A stretch of DNA of 64,000 nt from Umbilicaria muhlenbergii (taxonomy: Eukaryota; Ascomycota; Lecanoromycetes; Umbilicariales; Umbilicariaceae). Location: NCBI GenBank assembly GCA_000611775.1, contig KK106987.1, positions 1,240,001 through 1,304,000 on the forward strand, given 5' to 3'. Position 1 is the first letter of the stretch. Each line of letters begins with the position of its first letter. The translations under genes were made by a program, and so were the position numbers. Below, one piece after another: positions 35,845 to 47,352 of this stretch. The notes below the pieces were generated by a model. The model was given only the letters and a program-made list of their open reading frames with translations, was not told the origin of the DNA and searched no databases.

Positions 35845-38141
35845 TCACAAATACCCCTGCTCATCCTCCTCGTCCCCCTCGCCCTCGCCCTCGCCCTTCC
35901 CCTCCTCTCCCTCTTCCTCCCCATCCCCTCCCCTCCCCTCCTCCACCTCATCTTCCCCCACCCCCCCTTTCTCGCCTTCTTCGCCCCCCTCCTTCTCTTC
36001 CTCCTCCTCCCCCCCGGCCTCCCCCTCAATCTTCCTCGGTCTCCCAATCCTCCCTCTCCCCTTCCCCACCCCCCCTTTCCCCTTCCCCTTACTCAACGGC
36101 GCCCCCCCATGTCTCCCACTCGTCCCATTCGCCCGCCTCGTCGCCCACACCCGCGCCATCGCTTGCCTCCGCACGGGATTCTTGCCGTCCGCGTCTTTGA
36201 TCACCGGTTTCCGCCCGCCCGGCGGCGCGGAGGCGGGTTTGGCTTTGGGGGGGCGGCCTTTGCGTTTGGGCGGGAGGGAAGGGGTCGGGGATGCGGTTGC
36301 TGGGGCTGTGCCGGTGGCGGAGCTGGGCTTGGTGTTGTTGGTGGTAGTGGTGTGGGTTGGGTGGCCGCGCGTGCCGGAGCGGCGACCGAGGAGCGAGGGA
36401 GGGAGAGGCTGGGGTTTTTGGGTGGTGGATGCGGCGGGGCGGCCACGTTTGCGGACGGGCGAGGTCGAGGTCGACGGCGTGGCTTTTTCTTCTTCGACGT
36501 CGTCGAGCTGGCGGTCGCGCTTTCGTTTCCGCGTGGATAGGACGGAGGTGGCGCGGCTGGCGGCGGTGTCGGTTTCGTTCAGGCCGGTGTCGAAGAGGAT
36601 GCGCGGTTTGCGCAGGCGGCGACGGCGGCCGCCCGCGCCGTCGGAGGAGTTGGATAGGGCCAGGGCGGCTTCTTCGAGTTCGCGCTCGCGTTGTTTGCGG
36701 GCGTCGCTGAGTTTCTTGTTGCGCGCGCGGGCGGTCGAGTCGTGGAAGTAGGATACGTCTTTGTATTTGCGGCCGGCGAAGAAGGCGGCTTTTTTCGCTT
36801 CGAAGGTAGTGGGGTCTTCGAGCTCACGTGGGTTGTTTTTCGGTTTGTAGTCTGGGTCTTTGCGCGTGAGGCGGGCGTCGAGCAGGAGGTACTCGTCTTG
36901 CCAGCGCTTCAATGCTTCTTGGGTGTTGGCGGCTATGGTGTAGAGAGCGGAGGTTGAGCGGGATGCAGGGTTGGTCAGGGCCAGGAGGAAGTCGTCTGGG
37001 TTGGGAAGAGTTTTGAACCGACCAGCGGCTACTACTTCGCCGGTTGAGGCGTCTTCGTCTGGGGGTGGTGTGGATGATGTGAATGCGGGTGGTAAGTCGG
37101 ACTCGGAGAGCTCGTCGTCGGAAATAGTGGCATCGGTTTCCAAGTCTGGAGGCGTAAGCCTGTTGCCGTTGACTTGCGAGATTGTGCTAGATGACGAAGC
37201 AGATCGCTGGGTCTGTGAGAAGCCGACTGGAGTATAGGCTCTCCCAAGACTTGGATAATAAGGTGGAGCTTTGCGTTCCGGTGGACTGCTCTTTGACACT
37301 CTCCCACTCACTGTTCGAGATGACGGGGATCCGATCCGCGTTGAAGGTTTTGGATAAAGCCATGGCCACTTCTCGTGGTTTTTCCAAGCCAACTCCCTAG
37401 ATTTGCGTTGGTGCTCGGCTTCTTCGAACTCGGCCATTTCTAGCATGTGCTTGGCGACTATCTGGGACGATTCGCTGGTTGCGTACCCTAATTTAGCCAT
37501 CTTTGCAGCCATACGATCAGCTTTGGCTACGTAATCATCCAGGGTCCGCTCTGATGCCCAAGGCTTATACGATCGTCGAAGCCTCGACGAGTTCGGTTCT
37601 CCCGGTATGCCTTGGGCAGTGTCCGCTAAACCATCTTCCGGCTCTTCATCCAAGATTGAAGACGATGGAGCTGGAGTGCGCCTCAACGGATCTGGATTGT
37701 CAGCCTTGACTTGAGCCTTAGCAGCTGCATCTTGCCTATCGATTTGCTGCAATGTCATCCGAGATGATGATGATGTAGTAGATACGCCAGGGTTAGATAG
37801 AGCGAGAGTTTCGACTTGGCTTTGAGCTTTAGCGTTCTTGATGTCCTGCAAGTTCCAGCTTTCCAGACATTCCTCAATATGTAAACGTATCTCATCCAGA
37901 GACTTTTCCTCGAAGTAGCCGCCACAGACAGTGCAAGACTTGTCGCGCTATAGAAAAATGTCAAAATTGGGTTCGTGGAGATGAATGATAAACAAGATAA
38001 ACTAGGACAATATACCTTTACAGCTTCTACTGAAGTGACTTTATCTGTCATTGAAGTCTCGTCTCCTTGCTCACCAGCGCGTGTTCCGCCACCCATATTG
38101 GAAAACAGAGGGGCGATTGACGATACAATTGACCGTAGCAT
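35845..38141 (-). CDS. AT-hook protein with N-terminal C2HC finger, two exons, 742 aa
   Basis: Exon 1 is 38141-38016 and exon 2 is 37947-35845; the intron is 68 nt. I chose ATG 38141 as the first in frame; ATGs at 38096 and 38051 are alternatives. Splicing creates a finger C47-x2-C50-x14-H65-x3-C69 (KSCTVCGGYF...HIEEC), resembling Rad18/UBZ4-like ubiquitin-binding fingers, though the spacing is longer than usual. The middle has helical charged segments (YVAKADRMAAKMAKLGYATS; ALKRWQDEYLLLDARL). The C-terminal third has AT-hook cores RKRGRPA, KRKGRPPKAK and GRIGRPRK, followed by a Glu/Gly low-complexity tail. It is likely a chromatin-bound nuclear protein. A ubiquitin link is inference from the finger. 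It is divergent from MTC1 across 487 bp. I recognise no named family. Confidence 0.8.
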
Positions 38142-38628
38142 CAAAACCTTCGCATGCAAAGAAAGATAGTAAAAGCGGTAGATATTAAGAGGTAGATAAT
38201 TACAACGCCATATCCAGGCAGAGGTTTGATATCTTGCAGATGGATAGAAAGATTGTTGTTGAGTTGCAACAGTTCTGGTAGATATGAGGTGTAATGGGAA
38301 GGAATGGATTCTTGCAAAATTCAGGAAATGCGAGGATTAAGTAGGCAGGAGGCTGGGGATTAATTGGGGTGGCTGGTAAAGCAAGAAGCAGTGTATCTGC
38401 ATAGAGGGTGGTTCTATTCACACTCGTTGGCAGGCTGCGCAATTGATGCTCTATTGTCCTGATATCGTGTGTTTACAAAAGTGGTTAGCGTATAAGCTAG
38501 CCTGCCACCAACCCAGACCCGATTAGCGCGTTCTTGATCCCCCCCAAGAGTCGCATCAATAATAAAGGACCAGAGTACCAGATACCAGTCATAACAATTG
38601 TCTGCAAAGCACAATTTACAAATTAGCA
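38142..38628. promoter_or_regulatory. Divergent promoter between AT-hook gene and MTC1
   Basis: This 487-bp spacer is AT-richer than the flanking genes, and each gene starts at one end. No specific site was recognised. Confidence 0.5.
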
Positions 38629-40213
38629 ATGTCGACTAGAAAGGGAAAAGCTGGACCTACTGATGAAGAGCTTCTTGCTCAACTTGAGGGATTGGGCGCC
38701 GAAGATGTGTCAACATCACAAAGAGCACCCAAAGCAGCCACTACTCGAGCTCAGCGCCCGGCTCCACCACAACAATCAGAAGCTGATTTGCTGGCGGAAC
38801 TGGACAACCTAGCTCAAGACCGACCAGCAAGCAGACCACACACACCGCGCCTCCCACCTGCGACGCCTGTTCCAGCAACCAAAGCATCACCAAAGCGCAA
38901 TGCAGCTGCTACTCCACCGCCGGCTGCAAGAACAAGCGATGAGAAGGCGCCACCTCGGAAGTCTGCAGAGAGTACAAGGTCATTTCACACAAGCTATACT
39001 CCGCGAACAGAGGCGGAGCTCGAACCGGAACCAGAGAAGAGCGCAACAATTGTGCCACCACCTGAACAACCGCAAAGCAGTGGAGGAGGGTGGTGGGGAG
39101 GTATCTTCGCTACTGCCACCGCGGCCGTCAAACAAGCCGAGGCCCTCGCAAAGGAGATACAAAAGAACGAGGAAGCCCAACGCTGGGCCGAGCAAGTAAA
39201 AGGCAACGTCGGTGCCCTACGCGGTCTAGGTATGTTTCCCCCACCCCAAGCCTCGATCCAACCACTAACCTGTCTTAGGCGGCGAACTACGATCCCGCGC
39301 CCTCCCAACCTTCACCAACATCCTACACACCCTCGCCCCCCCCATCTCATCCCACGAACGCCTCCAAATCCACACCACCCACGACTTCATCGGCTACCCC
39401 TCCCTCGACCCCCTCATCTTCCAAACCTTCTCCCGCGTCATGGCCCAGGTCGAAGGCGGCGACCTAATGGTCATCCAACGCGGCCACGAATCCGGGCCTC
39501 GTCGCGTCTCAGACGCCGGCTATACCGGCTCCAGCAGCAGCGGATGGAGCGATGGGCCCTGGTGGCGCCAGGCTTCCGGACCGCGGAATCTAGGCGCCGT
39601 GAAGGGTTTGGTCGAGGGGACGAAGCTGGCGAAAGTTAGTGCGGAGTCATACGCCACGGACTATTTTGCGCCGCGAGGCGGGGTCGAGGAGGCGGCGAAA
39701 CAAGCGACGGAGGTTCTGAGCGATACCAATCCCGTTCGCAGCAGCGACATCTTCCTCTCCATCCAAGCGATCAGTCACTCCGCCCCGGCAGACCTCTTCG
39801 GCGGTCTTACACCCCAGAAACCGCAAGATGGGATGGTGGACCCGGACTCCACGGCCGACGACCTCATCTGCTTCGCTGTTTTCTTGCACGACCCTATCCA
39901 CGGCATCACGTTCCACACTCTCACCCAGACTCTCCCTCAGCGCTGGATCGAATGGCTCGACGCCCCCTCGTCGACTTCGGAGGCTGAACCCTCGCTCCCT
40001 GCTGAGATCGCCGAAATTATCAATACCGGCGGCGTGGATCCGAGGGAGTGGGTCTCCGAGTGGGTGGAAGAGGTGCTTTCGTTGGGGGTGGGTGTTGTGG
40101 CGCAGCGGTATGTGGCGAGGAGGATGGGGGTTGGGGAAGGGGGGATTGGGAGGGGGAAGGCTAGGGCGCATACGCTTGAGGATGGGGCGGGGGAGGCGGC
40201 GAGGGCGATCTAG
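38629..40213 (+). CDS. MTC1: Maintenance of telomere capping protein 1 homologue, two exons, 511 aa
   Basis: Exons are 38629-39229 and 39279-40213, joined across a 49-nt intron. The N-terminal 150 residues are acidic and Ala/Pro-rich with two DEELLAQLE/ADLLAELD-type helices. The conserved domain starts at GGGWWGGIFATATAAVKQAE and continues through EEAQRWAEQVKGNVGALRGLG, then, after the splice, GELRSRALPTFTNILHTLAP and HDFIGYPSLDPLIFQTFSRV, the signature of the fungal MTC1 family. In yeast MTC1 affects telomere capping and is also linked to ER-Golgi/vesicle functions; the biochemical role is unknown. No membrane helix is evident. The coding strand shifts from C-rich to G-rich third positions towards the 3' end. 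Recognition is strong because of the near-continuous domain match. Confidence 0.93.
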
Positions 40214-40543
40214 CGGTTCTCGGGTAGACTTGGTGGGTTTTGGCTTTGAGGGCTGGGGAGTTGAGGGCGGGGTGGCGCCGTGGTTGAAATCGTCCGTCCC
40301 AGCAATACAGCGTCCTTGATTCAGCGCTTGAGATAATCGACTTACTTTATGCTCTGATCTGCCCTTGGGCTTTCAAGCATGTGCTATCCGAGTTGTGTCC
40401 ACGACTCCCATGTAATTCTCTCTCTCTGACCTGATCAGACCGGACCGGAACGCCGCCGCTATGCAACCGATCATCTACCACCCTGACCAATCAACCCCAA
40501 CCCAACGCAACCCCTGCCCAAGCGAACCATCAAGACATAGCGT
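40214..40543. other. Convergent spacer MTC1 / DUF2462 gene
   Basis: These 330 bp separate the two convergent 3' ends. The sequence is G-rich at the left and C-rich at the right. Nothing else was recognised. Confidence 0.6.
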
Positions 40544-41086
40544 TCACCCCCCCCCGCCCTTCTTACTCTCCCCCTCCTTCCCCTTCTCCTTCCCCTTATT
40601 ATTGCCCCCCTTCAACATCTCCAAATGTCCCGCCTTCTCCGCCAGGTTACGCTCTGTTTTCGAAATCAGACCTGCGGAATGTTTCTGTTTCCCGAGAGGT
40701 AGTGTGGTTAGCATGAGGTCGAATGGGATCGGGTGGGTAAGGCTGGGGGGGATGGAAGAGGGAGGGAGGATGGAGAGGTGGAGGAGGGGCGGGAAGATTG
40801 TGGTGATGGCGAGGTTAGGAAGGTGGCGAGGTGAGGGAAATGGGGGATTTGAAAATGGGGGATTTGAGGGTGGTGATGGGTTGGGAGTACCTTTGTCACA
40901 CCCCTCTGCTTCACCAAGACCGCTTTCTTGGGCGCGATGGTGCGGGCGCCTTTTTTGGGTCCGAGGACGGCCGGGCTGGGTTGCGGAGTGATGTTAGCAC
41001 GTTCGAGGGTGGAGGGAAGAACACAGGTGGATGTACCGTCGTGTGGACGGAGCCGCTTTGGATTTCTTGACGGCGCCTTGGGCCAT
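40544..41086 (-). CDS. DUF2462 / UPF0390 family small basic protein, three exons, 91 aa
   Basis: This small gene is visible only after splicing. Exons are 41086-41037, 40975-40891 and 40684-40544; introns are 61 and 206 nt, and the phases close to 91 codons. The protein starts MAQGAVKKSKAAPS, then has GPKKGARTIAPKKAVLVKQR, then SKTERNLAEKAGHLEMLKGG, ending in a Lys/Gly/Glu-rich tail. The start MAQG, the PKKGAR.IAPKK core and the EKAGHLEMLKGG box are the family hallmarks (the animal member is the Leydig cell tumour 10-kDa homologue). It is probably nucleolar or ribosome-associated, but function is not established. The Ala-Gly-His-Leu-Glu box lies entirely in exon 3, which supports the long second intron. 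It is convergent with MTC1. Confidence 0.88.
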
Positions 41087-42089
41087 ACTTGTGGGGTTGA
41101 TCGTTGTTGTTGCCAGGAATCTGGCTGGGGACGCATTGTAGAGTTTTGGTGACTGTAGGGCTGAAGGGCTGAGGTGGGGTGGGGTGGAAAACTTACCCGT
41201 GCGCTACAGCAGATGCTTGGGGCGCGGGGTTCCGCTTCGGCGGGACGACAAGCTTTCGAGATGATGAGCAGAATTGTGGTCACGCAGGAGAGGGATAAAC
41301 CTTTTTTGGAACATCTACAAAGCTGATAAAATGATGGCTGGTCACGTGCTTGTGATGGGGCGGAGAGAATACCTAAGGTCCCTGGGGAGCGAGGTGAGTG
41401 CTATTCGAGGACCAGGCAGGGAATTGGTGGGCGCAGGAATGTCATGCGCTAGGGAAGTGAAGCGCTAAGGGCGGCGCCCTTCTGTAGAAGGCATTTGGGG
41501 CTGCATACCAGCTGCGATATGCTGGAAAATCCGCAATGCCATCAATGATGACCAGGAATTGCCAGACGCAAACAAGGCGACATAACGTGCATTGACTGCG
41601 GAATGAAACGGCCAGACATAGATGTGCCAGTGTTGAATGAGAGATAAGTGATATGCCTTCTGGTCTCAGGAACTGAAACATACTTCACGACATCGGAAAT
41701 GGAGGCCTTCAAGGACTCAGGGGCGAATGTACGAAATCTGGTTGAAATCGGGACGCCTAGATTCGATAAGCGAGAAGCGTCATGTAATAGATATGATGGG
41801 AGCATGGGAGCTGTATTATGCGTGCCGCAGTGGTAGCCCCTGTCTGATTGGTCGAAACAGATTCGCTACCCTAAGCCCCGAACATCAAAACCCGTCCACT
41901 CCCCCTCCACCCCTCTTCATTCCCGCACCTCCCAAATCAGACTGCGAGATCATCATTCATCATTATCGTTCATCAACCATCCAAACTTCCTTCACCAGCC
42001 GGATTTGATCGATTAAACTTGATGAATACTCGGATTGGGCAGACTTCTCCCCTGAGCAATCGAAGGATCTTCTTTCCAGGTTTCTCATT
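41087..42089. other. Divergent spacer
   Basis: This is 1 kb between the DUF2462 gene and the next plus-strand gene. Only short overlapping open frames without recognisable features were seen. Confidence 0.55.
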
Positions 42090-42812
42090 ATGCTACCCCG
42101 CCTGAGCTCCAGAAAGTTGTCATCAGGCTGCCACCCCGACTGCTGTGCGATGAACCACGCATTTGAACCACACCGAACCGGTATCGTATCCGAATCGAGA
42201 ATTAGTGACACGACAAAAACGTCGGATCATTTGACCGCTGATTTCGACTTCGCAGACTGGGTGCTGTTTCCAGAAAAGCCGGAAGAAGGTCGAAGCCTAT
42301 CGGAGATAGATAAAGCACCGTCCATCGTGTCCTGGCGCTGTGGCCCCGAAAATAGCAGTCATCCGCCGACCCACCCGCCAAGAATATCAGCATCCTTCAC
42401 CTCATCAAGTCAGACCAGCTTAGTCGGAAAGACTCGCAAAATCAGAAAAAGGAAGACCGTTGAGGTTGTGGAGAGTCGTGGGGTCAAAGTCAAGGAGATC
42501 AACAGTGTAGAAATTTTCATCGACTGCAGCGGAGAGGAGATTCCGACCCCGCGCACTCCAAGGCCACAGCGTTTGCCGACACCAGATCTGTCCGACATTG
42601 AGCAAGACGACTTCTGTGCTTGCCTGATTGATCCACATGCAACAAAAGCAAACGAAAAACAGCGTGTTGCAATCGAGTCGATGCAAATTGAAGCTTTGAG
42701 ATTTGGTACGTTAAGCGAACTGCGACCGATCAATAGCAATGGAAATCACAGACTGATCTGATGAACAGATTATGAACATCAACAGCAGCAGAATGGAAGG
42801 AGTCAACGATGA
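42090..42812 (+). CDS. Hypothetical protein, two exons, 219 aa
   Basis: ATG 42090 opens a frame that reaches a stop at 42761. A better model uses a GTACGT donor at 42706 and the AG ending at 42768, joining EALRF to DYEHQQQQNGRSQR and ending at 42812. The protein is hydrophilic, with a basic cluster KTRKIRKRK (possible nuclear signal), a Thr-Pro-rich segment (TPRTPRPQRLPTPD) and an acidic stretch DLSDIEQDD. No domain is recognised. It may be lineage-specific. Composition is like its neighbours and gives no sign of transfer. Existence as a gene is likely but not certain. Confidence 0.5.
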
Positions 42813-43754
42813 AGCCCGGAGACGAATACAGCCACTGTGTTGTGAAGGAGAGCAAGCGTTGGAGACGTTCTGGGTATGAGGAAAGCACCTCTAGATTAGC
42901 GGGTTACTCCCATTGTGGCGATTGGTGTAGCCGGATCAGATCTCCACGAAGTAAGCATATAGCAAAGCAGATATGGATCATCGCCCTCACGTATCTAGTC
43001 GCGGTCTAGACTAGTCCTCCAAGTCCCTGCGGAATAGCTGTAGACGATAAGATTGTGGGGCGGATTCATGAATATGAATAGCAATGATCGTGGAGCATTC
43101 ACGAGAATAGCGTGAACAAGAGCCGGCCTGGCCAATGAAAATCCCGTATTATCAGGGCGCAGTGATCCAGGCAGATCTGACGGTGGATGCACCGTCTAGA
43201 CAGTGTTATGGCTATGCGAGAAGAGGTGTCGTTGTGATCTAGATCTAGGAAGCACGCTAGTACAGTAGCGCGAATGGCCCGCCTATTCCGGCCCGGTCTA
43301 CCTAGAAGGCAGCCAGCGGCATGTCGTCTAACCAAGGTGGATTGCTAGCGGCGTACAGTCTACGTCTGTCTCACTATCCTGAGAGCGCGCCTCGTTTGGT
43401 TCAATGTACTCTTGCAGAATGCTCTCTGACTTATTCCATTGCTTTATTGGAAAGTTCGAAACACCCACATGGAGGCGCACTGTTATTCTTGTTGATTGTT
43501 AGAAAAAGCTGTCATCTGGCATGGCTTATCAACTGTGAGGCAGTCGTAAACATCCTTGGGCCATGATCTCTCGCAGCTCTCATAAACCGAATCTGACTAG
43601 TGAGTGGCTTAAGTTACACGCCGCTGGCGGTACCCCAGCTCCTGCATTCGGTCATTTGTCCTCGGGTTCGGTCTCCATCCTCAAAAATCCACGAAAGTTC
43701 CGACCCCTTATGCATCACTATTCGCAGAGCTGGTCTTTGCTGTGAGGCTCCTAC
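42813..43754. other. Intergenic spacer
   Basis: This is the promoter region of the coiled-coil protein gene; no gene or repeat was recognised. Confidence 0.55.
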
Positions 43755-45497
43755 ATGATGGCGGATGCTCTTAGCAACGATCACGACGAGCTTGCCAAGA
43801 GTCTGACCAGCGGCTTCGAAGCTTTGCTCGAAGAAGTTCAACTTCTGGCCCTGCGAAATGCAAGGCTTGAGCAGCAGCTAGTGGATGCACAAAAGCAGGT
43901 ATGCCTTTTCTCTCCTTCGCAGCAGCACTATATCTTGCATGAAGAAACAACACAGCTCTAGATCTGGAGCTACTCTTAGTAGCGGTGACCGACTCCAAAC
44001 CGAAATGTCTGACTTTTCCTCGAAGCTCGTTATCTGAACCTCACTAGTTCTCTTATCAGTAACTGACAAGAAACATGGGCTTAGTTCGCGAGCTTTGCTC
44101 AAAAACTTCATAAGGGGTCCTTGGAATACCCTACGACTGACCAGGATAATCTTATCCGGACACTGGCCGATGGAGGTACTAGCAGATCACAACTCCGCCT
44201 TTCTCTACCACCCGCTCGAGCCCTTGATATAACACAGTGGTTAAAAGTTGCCAATCCGAAAAGCCTTGTGGCAATTCGAGACAGCTTGAAGCACTTACGT
44301 GATTTCAAAGCCAGGCAGGTCTCGAGGGAAGAGTTAAGAGCGGATCACTCGGCCCTACATACACCGACGAATGGGCGAACGATGGACTACTCTACTGATG
44401 ATAGACGGGACAGGAGGACCTCTAATCCTTTGGAACAAGACTTTACAACTTCTGGTGTTATAGGCAATCTAGGATGTCCATTTGCCTCCATCGCAAAGAA
44501 CAGGGGCAAAAGAAGGCATGGTTCCCAAACCTCTGATACGCAGCGCCATGGTCGACTGCCGACACCACCGGAAACCAAAACAAGTGTCATTATAGACCCT
44601 ATCGCGGCCGAGTTTCACGCTGAGATAGTCCCATCTCCCCCGCCGTCCGTCACAGCTTCCGCCTCGAAATGTCCCATCCGCTTTCTGGACCAGCACTCAC
44701 CTGAAGAAGTTGCTCAGTATTTCGAGAATCATAAGCATGAGATCCCGCGAAGCCATGAGGTATGTGTCAAGCGGTACCAGACGAATTCCGAAAGCATACG
44801 GCAACTGGACGCCAAGTACGGCAATCTTGTGAATATGATTCAAGGCTTGGGAGTCAAGCATCAACCGCTACTGCCGACTAAAGAAGAGGAAGAAGCTGGT
44901 GCCATGGAACGCAAATCGATGGAAAAGGTCGAGCAGTGGGCTGAAGATATCGGTAGCAGTAGCATAGCTGAAGCAGTAGAAAGTGTCGAGGCACAAGATG
45001 ATCATCAACAAAGAGAAGGGCATTTTGACAGACCGCTGAAGGAAATCCGCGTTGGAGAATCACCAAGTAGACCCTGGGGGATCTCCGTACCATTTGCAGA
45101 CGGGCTAGCACTGAGCAACGATTTCGAGAAAAACAGAGAAGACACGGATCTGCCACCGCCCGTATTGGCGCTCAGTGATGTGGAGGCAAAAAGAGGTACT
45201 TCGAAAGGAAAATGTCCGTTTGGCCATGTTGCGGGTGCGGATGCAATACCTCCCGTTGGTCATCCCACAGTCGAGGATGGACCATCTCAATCCTGGCTCG
45301 AAAGATCTGCGCCGGCATCGACTACGAAAGCAAGAACCGTGTCATCTCTCCGGGGGACAGAAAGGAGCAGAATATTACACTCTAAGCAACCGCAAATGGT
45401 ATTCACAGGGCCGGTGTTTATCGGTTATCCTGCAGAGCAAGCAGCTGCTCTAATGCAGCAGTTTGGTGCTGGTGGGCATACCCCGGAGGCGCGATAA
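43755..45497 (+). CDS. Conserved coiled-coil protein with three Cys-Pro motifs, two exons, 518 aa
   Basis: Exons are 43755-43898 and 44085-45497; the 186-nt intron ends CTTAG and joins LVDAQKQ to FASFAQKLHK in frame. The N-terminus is a short coiled coil (EEVQLLALRNARLEQQLVDA). Further on come three Cys-Pro motifs: GCPFASIAK, SKCPIRFLDQ and GKCPFGHVAG. The centre has the block HSPEEVAQYFENHKHEIPRS followed by HEVCVKRYQTNSESIRQLDA, which I know as a strongly conserved block in uncharacterised ascomycete proteins. The C-terminus has MVFTGPVFIGYPAEQAAALM, also conserved. No catalytic domain is evident. Spaced Cys-Pro dipeptides can act as heme-regulatory motifs in other proteins; applying that here is inference. 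Function unknown. Confidence 0.85.
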
Positions 45498-47348
45498 GCG
45501 GCATGTGGCCTGGAGGACTGATATTGTGATCCTTGGGGGTTCAGCGGGTGGGCGATTTGTATTAACGACTTGTGAAGAGTACTCGTACAGGAGGAATCAG
45601 CGAGTTCCATGGACCAATGTGTCTCCTATATATCTCGGCCCGAAGACTTCACATGATTAACGACTGGGAGGTCAGACTAAGCAGGCTCAGCAGGGTCTCG
45701 AACCTGTCATCGACTGAAACGTTTATACCCGCTTTTGTACATGCGAAATCCCGAGACCACCTAACCAACGCTGATAACGCACCGTCCCCTCTATTTGTTT
45801 CGTCTGCAAGCTGCAGAGATTTCAATAACACTCATGGTGTATGAGCCTGCCCTAGCTGTTGAAGTCAAGGTGTTAGCCAGGAATTCATACACTCGCTCCT
45901 TCGCCGCCATCTTCGTCCATAATCCCCATCCACCTTTCCTAATATATTATCATTCAATCTCCCTCATCCCCTCCTGACCTTTTTCACCGCCCTCTTCCAC
46001 TTGCCCTCTCTCATCTTCCCCACTTCCCTGTCCCCCCCGCCCCAAGTTCCGCGACACTCCCCCCCAACCCTCGCCAGCCCTCTCCTCGACCGCCAACCCA
46101 CCGCTTTGTCCCCCGCCGGCATTCGAGCCCGCAAATACACTCTGGTGCGTGTGGAGGCAGGAGGCGAAGCGGAAAGAAGAGCTGAGTTAGTCGTGGGGTT
46201 TTTGGAAACCGGACCAGATGGTCTTTGCCGAACTTGCTTGTCTCCGTGGATCTCATAACCTTTATCATTTTCTTCCTGCATGGCTGTCTTCTCTGCTTCT
46301 ACAGTGATATTCTGAGATGTATGAGTTCGGGGGACAAAAATCTGTGCCCCCCTCTCGCTTATGGAGACTGCTCTGAAAGTGGTGGGAATAACTATGGTGC
46401 TAAACTGGTAGCTAGACCACCTTATCTGTTAAAGAATTGATCATGTATGTCTCAATTCCCACCATGTTGTTGATTACTCGCGCTCCCAGAAGCGCAGGGC
46501 AGGCCTTCTATAAGGCAGGGGGCAACAGACTTTTGTCCCCCAACTCGTACACGCAAAACCTAGGCGAGAATTCGGTGCTACCCGAGATGGCAACACAATC
46601 AATAGCGATGTTGAAATTAGAGACCTATTGCATAAAACGACTTTTGAATTAGGAGACCCTTCGCTGTGACCTCAAGGTGTTTCATTTGCGATTCGTTGCG
46701 TGCGCTCAGTGTTTCCAGGTGTAGCATACTGCGGAGCAACCTTTGATTATCTTCGAATGTGAGCAGGTGATCAATTGCTCCTTCAGGTATGAAGACGGTT
46801 CGCGGAGGCGCTGCGGTAGGGCTGCGGGGTCACGATTAGGCCCTTACTAACCTTGCTGATACCATGACAATCAAGCACCAAGACAAGCACAAGCGACGTA
46901 CTCAGACCCGTATTTGGACCGTTGGAAGCGAGGCTTTAGGAACAGCTCATGCAGCGCAATGATTCCTTCTCATCATAGGTTACCACATCGTATGGGGGGC
47001 ACACCCTTTGGACACAACATACACAACCCCCCCTGGACGTACCGTCATCACCCCGCTCGTCTTGGCACTCGGTTGGGCGAGCATATGGCACTCGCACTAG
47101 TAGGACTGGGGCATTGATGACATGACCTGACCTGGTTGTTCTTCTCCAACCTATCGCTCTTACTCCGCGACCTCACTGTCCTATCAGCGCTCTGTCCAAA
47201 GTGAAGTGTCAATAGAAACATCAATTCTGTCTTGTAATTAATCCGACCATCACCTCCGACGTAACATCATCAGAGTATTCGGGCATGGTCTAGACCCTAT
47301 CAGTCTTCCCAACCGCCTCATGGCCTGGCATGCAAAGTTTTCCGCAGG
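45498..47348. other. Intergenic spacer with an inverted-repeat element
   Basis: No protein-coding gene is recognised over 1.85 kb. It holds a MITE-like inverted-repeat element at about 46321-46550 and, at its right end, the upstream ORF of the maltose regulator. Confidence 0.55.
46321..46550. mobile_element. MITE-like inverted-repeat element, about 225 bp
   Basis: The left arm (from 46323) reads GAGTTCGGGGGACAAAAATC then TGTGCCCCCC. The reverse complement of the right arm (ending 46546) reads GAGTTGGGGGACAAAAGTCT then GTTGCCCCCT. The arms also share CTTAT further in, and the inner sequences GGTGGGAAT and ATTCCCACC are again complementary, so the whole element can fold into a hairpin. There is no transposase. 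A clear target-site duplication was not seen, so the class is uncertain. Confidence 0.5.
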
Positions 47349-47352
47349 ATGA
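47320..47352 (+). promoter_or_regulatory. Upstream ORF overlapping the maltose-regulator start (ATGA)
   Basis: A ten-codon frame (MAWHAKFSAG, stop) ends in a TGA at 47350-47352 that overlaps the main ATG at 47349-47351. This layout suits termination-reinitiation or translational damping of the regulator. It assumes transcription starts upstream of 47320. Confidence 0.45.

Noticed and set aside
35662-36751. Plus-strand frames of 292 and 337 codons
   Set aside because: They are antisense to the AT-hook gene and consist of Ser/Pro/Leu low-complexity runs from the purine-pyrimidine tract.
45693-45706. B-box-like GGTTCGAGACC on the minus strand, possible tRNA
   Set aside because: The T-arm does not close to five base pairs with a seven-base loop and no fitting A-box or acceptor stem lies upstream.
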